DNA from: Flavobacteriaceae bacterium
GTDB lineage: Bacteria; Bacteroidota; Bacteroidia; Flavobacteriales; Flavobacteriaceae
Direction: 5' to 3'
NCBI GenBank assembly: GCA_020347545.1
Contig: CP070731.1
Location: 1,999,756-2,008,604, forward strand
DNA length: 8,849 nucleotides
The notes under the pieces were generated by a model. It was not told where the DNA came from. It did not search any database and saw nothing but the letters and a program-made list of their open reading frames with translations. The position numbers and the translations under genes are program-made. Below, piece by piece: positions 5,097 to 8,849 of the stretch; positions within the stretch are counted from its first letter, which is position 1, and every line of letters starts with the position of its first letter.

Positions 5097-6602
5097 ATGA
5101 AAAAAATACTACTATTGATCTTTATTCTTCCGTCCTGTTTCCTGAACAGTCAAAACAGTTTTCCCGAAAACCAATGGGAATTCAACAATAAGCCGGTTAT
5201 GGCAACATCCGATAATTTATGGATGGAAGTAACCAGTCTCCAACCTGCAGATCTTGTATCAAACAGCATAGAAGCGAGTCTTTTCCAGGTGAGTTCCAAT
5301 GAGGGTTTTCAAGGTGCAGATAATGAAGGCTTCTCTTCGATGCTTTTAAAAGAGCAACTTTCTGTTCTCAATAAAACCACACCATTCAAAGTGTATCACA
5401 ATGCAACCCTGGAAAGGTTCATCAGGGTATATCTTAAAGACAGAAGAGAATATCTGAATCGTCTCATTGGCAAATCTGAATATTATTTTCCGATGATTGA
5501 ACAATATCTTGACCGTTATGACCTGCCTCTGGAATTGAAATACCTTGCTGTTGTTGAATCCGCTTTGAATCCGGTTGCAGTTTCGGCGTCCGGGGCAAAA
5601 GGGCTTTGGCAGTTCATGTATGGTACCGGTAATGAATATGGTCTCTATATTGATTCTTTTGTGGATGAAAGATTTGATCTGATAAAATCGACAATGGCTG
5701 CCTGTGCTTATCTAGAATCTCTGTATAAAACCTTCGGTGACTGGGATCTGGCGCTTGCGGCTTATAACTCAGGGCCGGGTAATGTTAGAAAAGCAATCAG
5801 GAGGGCCGGGGGCACAAAAAATTATTGGGAACTCAGGTCCTTTCTTCCCCGAGAAACCAGTAGTTATGTTCCCGCTTTTTATGCAACCATGTATCTCTTT
5901 ACACACGCAGATTTTCATAATTTAAAACCAGAATCAAAAGAAACAGCTTATCATTGGACAGATACGATACAGATAAAAGGTCAATTAAATTTTGATCTGA
6001 TACAAAAACATGCAGGTATCCCATTGAAAACCCTAAGAACCTGCAATCCCTCGTATAAAAAAGACATAATTCCTGCTATACCCGGAAGAAAAATGCACCT
6101 TACCTTACCTTTGAATTACATGGAACAATTTATTGAAGCGGAAAAGGACTTATATTTAATTAAGTCCGAATTAAATATTGTTCCAAAACCAAAAAAGGTC
6201 ATAGCAATTACCGAAATGAACAGTTATATCGTTGAGCCGGGAGATAATTTAAACCGTATCGCATCAAAACACAATATCAGTCTTGAAAAACTTAAAACCT
6301 GGAACGGGCTTGAAAATAATTTTTTAATTTCCGGACAAAGACTGGTGGTCACGGACAAAGAGAGGGTGGTGCATACGGGATCCAATAACAGGAAACGTTT
6401 AAAACACGAAAAATATCAGATTTATAAAGTTGGATACGGGGATACCCTTTTTAAAATTTCCCGTAAATTTGGTAATATTCCCATTTCAGAGTTGAGAACT
6501 TTGAATGATCTGGAAAATGTTAATTACTTAAAACCAGGAACTGAATTGAAAATAAGAACTAACGATACAGCATCTCGAATTACTCGGGGAAACAAATCTT
6601 AA
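5097..6602 (+). CDS. MltD-like lytic transglycosylase with LysM repeats (first paralog)
   Basis: A 501-residue exported peptidoglycan enzyme; lytic transglycosylases cut the MurNAc-GlcNAc bond to leave 1,6-anhydroMurNAc. A Sec signal peptide begins MKKILLLIFILPSCFLNSQN, with cleavage probably near residue 19. Cys14 sits in LPSC, a poor lipobox because of the Pro. The SLT domain spans about 125-270: the catalytic Glu154 in VVESAL, then GAKGLWQFMYGTG (167-178) and AAYNSGPGNV (221-230). Two LysM modules follow (about 376-418 and 441-486), which bind the glycan backbone. A segment at about 297-338 (AGIPLKTLRTCNP) looks like a third, degenerate LysM. It follows the hydrolase by 11 bases and precedes a close paralog. 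MltD of Escherichia coli has the same SLT-then-LysM order, but I do not assign the symbol. Confidence 0.9.
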   Translation: MKKILLLIFILPSCFLNSQNSFPENQWEFNNKPVMATSDNLWMEVTSLQPADLVSNSIEASLFQVSSNEGFQGADNEGFSSMLLKEQLSVLNKTTPFKVYHNATLERFIRVYLKDRREYLNRLIGKSEYYFPMIEQYLDRYDLPLELKYLAVVESALNPVAVSASGAKGLWQFMYGTGNEYGLYIDSFVDERFDLIKSTMAACAYLESLYKTFGDWDLALAAYNSGPGNVRKAIRRAGGTKNYWELRSFLPRETSSYVPAFYATMYLFTHADFHNLKPESKETAYHWTDTIQIKGQLNFDLIQKHAGIPLKTLRTCNPSYKKDIIPAIPGRKMHLTLPLNYMEQFIEAEKDLYLIKSELNIVPKPKKVIAITEMNSYIVEPGDNLNRIASKHNISLEKLKTWNGLENNFLISGQRLVVTDKERVVHTGSNNRKRLKHEKYQIYKVGYGDTLFKISRKFGNIPISELRTLNDLENVNYLKPGTELKIRTNDTASRITRGNKS

Positions 6603-6638
6603 GATTTTCCTAAAACCTTTGGGATACCCGAAAAAAAA

Positions 6639-6668
6639 TTGGTGAAATAAAATTTTGTCCTATTTTTA
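6639..6668 (+). promoter_or_regulatory. Candidate promoter for the second transglycosylase
   Basis: TATTTTTA (6661-6668) matches 7 of 8 positions of TAnnTTTG, and TTG at 6639-6641 lies 19 bases upstream, the preferred flavobacterial spacing. It sits in the 106-base gap after the first paralog, so the second paralog may have its own transcript. The final A in place of G lowers confidence. Confidence 0.4.
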
Positions 6669-6708
6669 CCGTTTTTATAGCGAACCTACTGATAATAACA
6701 ATGTTCTG

Positions 6709-8322
6709 ATGAAAATGACGCGCTTCTGTACATTAATGACCTTTTTATTTTTCACAACCCTGATCCTAGGGCAGGAAGGCGACACATCCGTATCTTCTAC
6801 TGTGGGGTTAGAATCTGCAACTGACTCAATTGAGCCGTCTTCAACGGATGGGATTGAGGACTTATCTGATCTTGCAATGCTAAATACCATTGACACGATC
6901 AAAATGGACACCACCCTGATCGAAGGTAAAGTGGTGGCATTAATAGATCATGCAGAGGCCACGGAATTTGATAAAAAATGGATTGAATCCTGGAGAAATA
7001 ATGTCATTGACAGCAGCCTGATCATAAAACCGGAAGACACGGCAGGAAAAGTTGTCATAGAAAATTTTTCCACTGAACAATTGAAAGAAAGGATCGCCTA
7101 TCTCGACAGTCAGACCCCTTTCAATTTTGAATACAATCCATCTCTCGAAAAAATCATAAAACACTATCTTAAAAACAGACAGCAAACCCTTGCGAACTTA
7201 ATGGGTAAAGCGAAATATTATTTCCCGATGTTTGAGGAACACCTGGCCAAATACAATATCCCGATGGAGTTAAAATATCTGGCCATTGTTGAATCTGCAT
7301 TAAGGGCCAATGCCACTTCCAGAGTGGGTGCCAAGGGATTGTGGCAATTTATGTACGGTACAGGAAGAGAATATGATTTGAAGGTCAGCTCTTATGTCGA
7401 TGAGCGATGCGATCCGATAAAGGCAACAGAGGCTGCCTGCAGGTACCTGACAAAGCTCCATGGCATTTTCGATGATTGGGACCTTGCTCTCGCTGCTTAT
7501 AACTCGGGTCCTGGAAATGTGAACAAAGCAATCCGAAGGTCTGGGGGACAAAAGAACTATTGGAACATCCGTCACTATCTGCCCAGAGAAACTGCCGGAT
7601 ATTTACCAGCTTTTTACGCTACCTATTATATTTTTGAATATGCTGAAGAACATCAGTTGTATGCAAAAAATGAAGTTCTTCACACTTTTGAAACCGACAC
7701 CGTGGTGGTCAAAAGACAGATCACTTTCGATCAGGTAAACAAGGTACTTGGAACAGATATGGAATTATTGACATTTCTGAACCCACAATACAAATTGAAA
7801 ATAATTCCGGTGATCAAAGACCGTGACTATACGCTTACTCTTCCGAAATTTATGACGGGAAGTTTCGTTTCCAACGAGGCCCAGATCTATGCATTTGCAG
7901 AGGAAGAGGATTCAAAACGAGAAAAACCATTGCCAAAATATTTTGAAGCCAATGACCGAATCAGATATCGTGTCAAAAGCGGAGATTATCTTGGTAAGAT
8001 TGCAAATCGTTATGGAGTTTCTGTAAGCAGTATAAAAAGGTGGAACGGGCTTAAAAGCAATAACCTCAGGGTAGGTCAGCGCCTAACGATTTATCCTAGA
8101 AGGCCCGTAGCTTCCGTAAATACTTCCAGCTCCAAAACCCAGACATCCACAAAAAAGCCGCCTCCAAAAGGTGAGTATTCTACTTATGTCGTACAAAAGG
8201 GAGATTCTCTTTGGCTGATCTCTCAAAAATATCCCAAAGTTTCTGTGGCTCAATTGAAAGAATGGAACAATATTTGGAGTAGCAAAAGTCTGAAACCAGG
8301 AACCAAGCTCAAAATATATTAA
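6709..8322 (+). CDS. MltD-like lytic transglycosylase with LysM repeats (second paralog)
   Basis: With the ATG at 6709 the product has 537 residues and opens with a normal Sec signal peptide, MKMTRFCTLMTFLFFTTLIL, cleaved near residue 21. The frame is open back to a TTG at 6655, but that would place 18 polar residues before the signal, and the stretch overlaps a candidate promoter. A Ser/Thr/Asp/Glu-rich linker (about 22-75) and a further poorly conserved region precede the SLT domain (about 165-310), with catalytic Glu195 in IVESAL, GAKGLWQFMYGTG (208-220) and AYNSGPGNV (263-271). Two LysM modules close the protein (about 419-462 and 492-537), joined by a Ser/Thr/Lys/Pro linker. By hand count it matches the first paralog at 97 of 142 aligned SLT residues. 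It probably acts on periplasmic peptidoglycan; its division of labour with the first paralog is unknown. Confidence 0.9.
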   Translation: MKMTRFCTLMTFLFFTTLILGQEGDTSVSSTVGLESATDSIEPSSTDGIEDLSDLAMLNTIDTIKMDTTLIEGKVVALIDHAEATEFDKKWIESWRNNVIDSSLIIKPEDTAGKVVIENFSTEQLKERIAYLDSQTPFNFEYNPSLEKIIKHYLKNRQQTLANLMGKAKYYFPMFEEHLAKYNIPMELKYLAIVESALRANATSRVGAKGLWQFMYGTGREYDLKVSSYVDERCDPIKATEAACRYLTKLHGIFDDWDLALAAYNSGPGNVNKAIRRSGGQKNYWNIRHYLPRETAGYLPAFYATYYIFEYAEEHQLYAKNEVLHTFETDTVVVKRQITFDQVNKVLGTDMELLTFLNPQYKLKIIPVIKDRDYTLTLPKFMTGSFVSNEAQIYAFAEEEDSKREKPLPKYFEANDRIRYRVKSGDYLGKIANRYGVSVSSIKRWNGLKSNNLRVGQRLTIYPRRPVASVNTSSSKTQTSTKKPPPKGEYSTYVVQKGDSLWLISQKYPKVSVAQLKEWNNIWSSKSLKPGTKLKIY

Positions 8323-8366
8323 TTCTTGTTTTGATTGCCGGGCTTCCCATTAAAAAACCCCTTAAA

Positions 8367-8849
8367 ATGCTTAAAAGAATTACCCTATTTCTATTGATCC
8401 TGGGCGTAATGATCTCTTGCGAGAAAAGTGATAAAGTCACTCTTGTCTCTTCGACGGGAAGAATCAATCACGTTTTAATTGTAATGAACAATGAAGACTG
8501 GGATGGAAAAATAGGCGATGAATTGAAAAAGATCATAGGACAGCCTGTTTTGGGCTTACCCCAGGAGGAAAATCAGTTCTCGATTAATCAGGTAGATCCA
8601 ATTACTTTTAACAGCCTTTTCAAAAGAAACCGTAATATCTTATTTGTAGGACTTGATAACGAAGAGAATTTCTATACCAATCAGGATGTTTATGCCAGCC
8701 CTCAAACGACACTTACTATTCTAGGCAAGGATAAGGAAGAACTGGTCGAAAACATACGATCTCATGCTGACGATATAATCGATATTTTTAAGAAAAATGA
8801 TCTGATATTGTATCAGAGGAAAGTCACCAAGGAATTCCATGATCCCGAG
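8367..8849 (+). CDS. DUF4837-family lipoprotein, N-terminal part (cut by window edge)
   Basis: The frame is open from the ATG at 8367 to the last base, giving 161 residues without a stop. The N-terminus MLKRITLFLLILGVMISC is a lipoprotein signal with the acylated cysteine at residue 18 (lipobox MISC). Next come EKSDKV and, further on, a region recalling the DUF4837 family: GRINHVLIVMNNEDWDGKIG (31-50), VLGLPQEENQFSINQVDP (61-78), and a later RNILFVGLDNEENFY segment. The family is found in Bacteroidota next to LysM transglycosylases and has no known function, so its setting suggests a role in the cell envelope. The Cys is followed by EKSD rather than a clear acidic surface-export signal, so the protein may stay on the inner face of the outer membrane. 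It begins 44 bases after the transglycosylase stop. The family call is from memory of the sequence pattern. Confidence 0.8.
   Translation, partial: MLKRITLFLLILGVMISCEKSDKVTLVSSTGRINHVLIVMNNEDWDGKIGDELKKIIGQPVLGLPQEENQFSINQVDPITFNSLFKRNRNILFVGLDNEENFYTNQDVYASPQTTLTILGKDKEELVENIRSHADDIIDIFKKNDLILYQRKVTKEFHDPE

Noticed and set aside
5097..5150. First transglycosylase as a lipoprotein acylated at Cys14
   Set aside because: The lipobox would be LPSC with Pro at -2, which is unfavourable, and a type I cleavage site near residue 19 is at least as good.
6655..6708. TTG start extending the second transglycosylase by 18 residues
   Set aside because: It would put polar residues ahead of a normal signal peptide and overlaps a candidate promoter.
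8323..8366. Terminator after the second transglycosylase
   Set aside because: The only stem (GGG-CTT-CCC) is three pairs long and has no T-run, so read-through into the lipoprotein gene is more likely.

Overview
The window is chromosomal DNA from a member of the Bacteroidota, most likely a flavobacterium. The evidence is the low GC content, the near absence of Shine-Dalgarno sequences, an exact TAnnTTTG promoter element, a GNAT-argG-argC-proC gene order, and a LysM transglycosylase next to a DUF4837 lipoprotein. I see no tRNA, rRNA, CRISPR array, insertion sequence, prophage or defence gene.

Left part, all on the minus strand (3295 to 1): an arginine biosynthesis operon that runs off the left edge. 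In transcription order it holds a 5' leader region of about 380 bases, a GNAT acetyltransferase (candidate N-acetylglutamate synthase), argG, argC and the first 19 codons of proC. Gaps between these genes are 3 to 48 bases. The leader is the most interesting part of the window. It contains a GC-rich micro-ORF of 24 codons, 8 of them Arg. About 65 bases further on is a long AT-rich hairpin followed by five T residues on the same strand. Together these look like an arginine-responsive attenuator, but this is an inference from one sequence.

Middle: a lone minus-strand gene (3985 to 3296) encodes an unusual protein with sigma-factor-like ends and an acidic middle. A 263-base divergent intergenic region separates it from the right-hand genes. 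That region holds a perfect 12-base palindrome and a good Bacteroidota promoter.

Right part, plus strand (4249 to the right edge): an alpha/beta hydrolase of the monoacylglycerol lipase type, two tandem paralogous lytic transglycosylases (MltD-like SLT domain plus C-terminal LysM repeats), and the first 161 codons of a DUF4837 lipoprotein. The last three are cell-envelope genes, and the two transglycosylases probably arose by duplication.

Several maximal open frames start at upstream TTG or ATG codons that I judge wrong. I give the preferred starts: argG at 2230, hydrolase at 4249, second transglycosylase at 6709.
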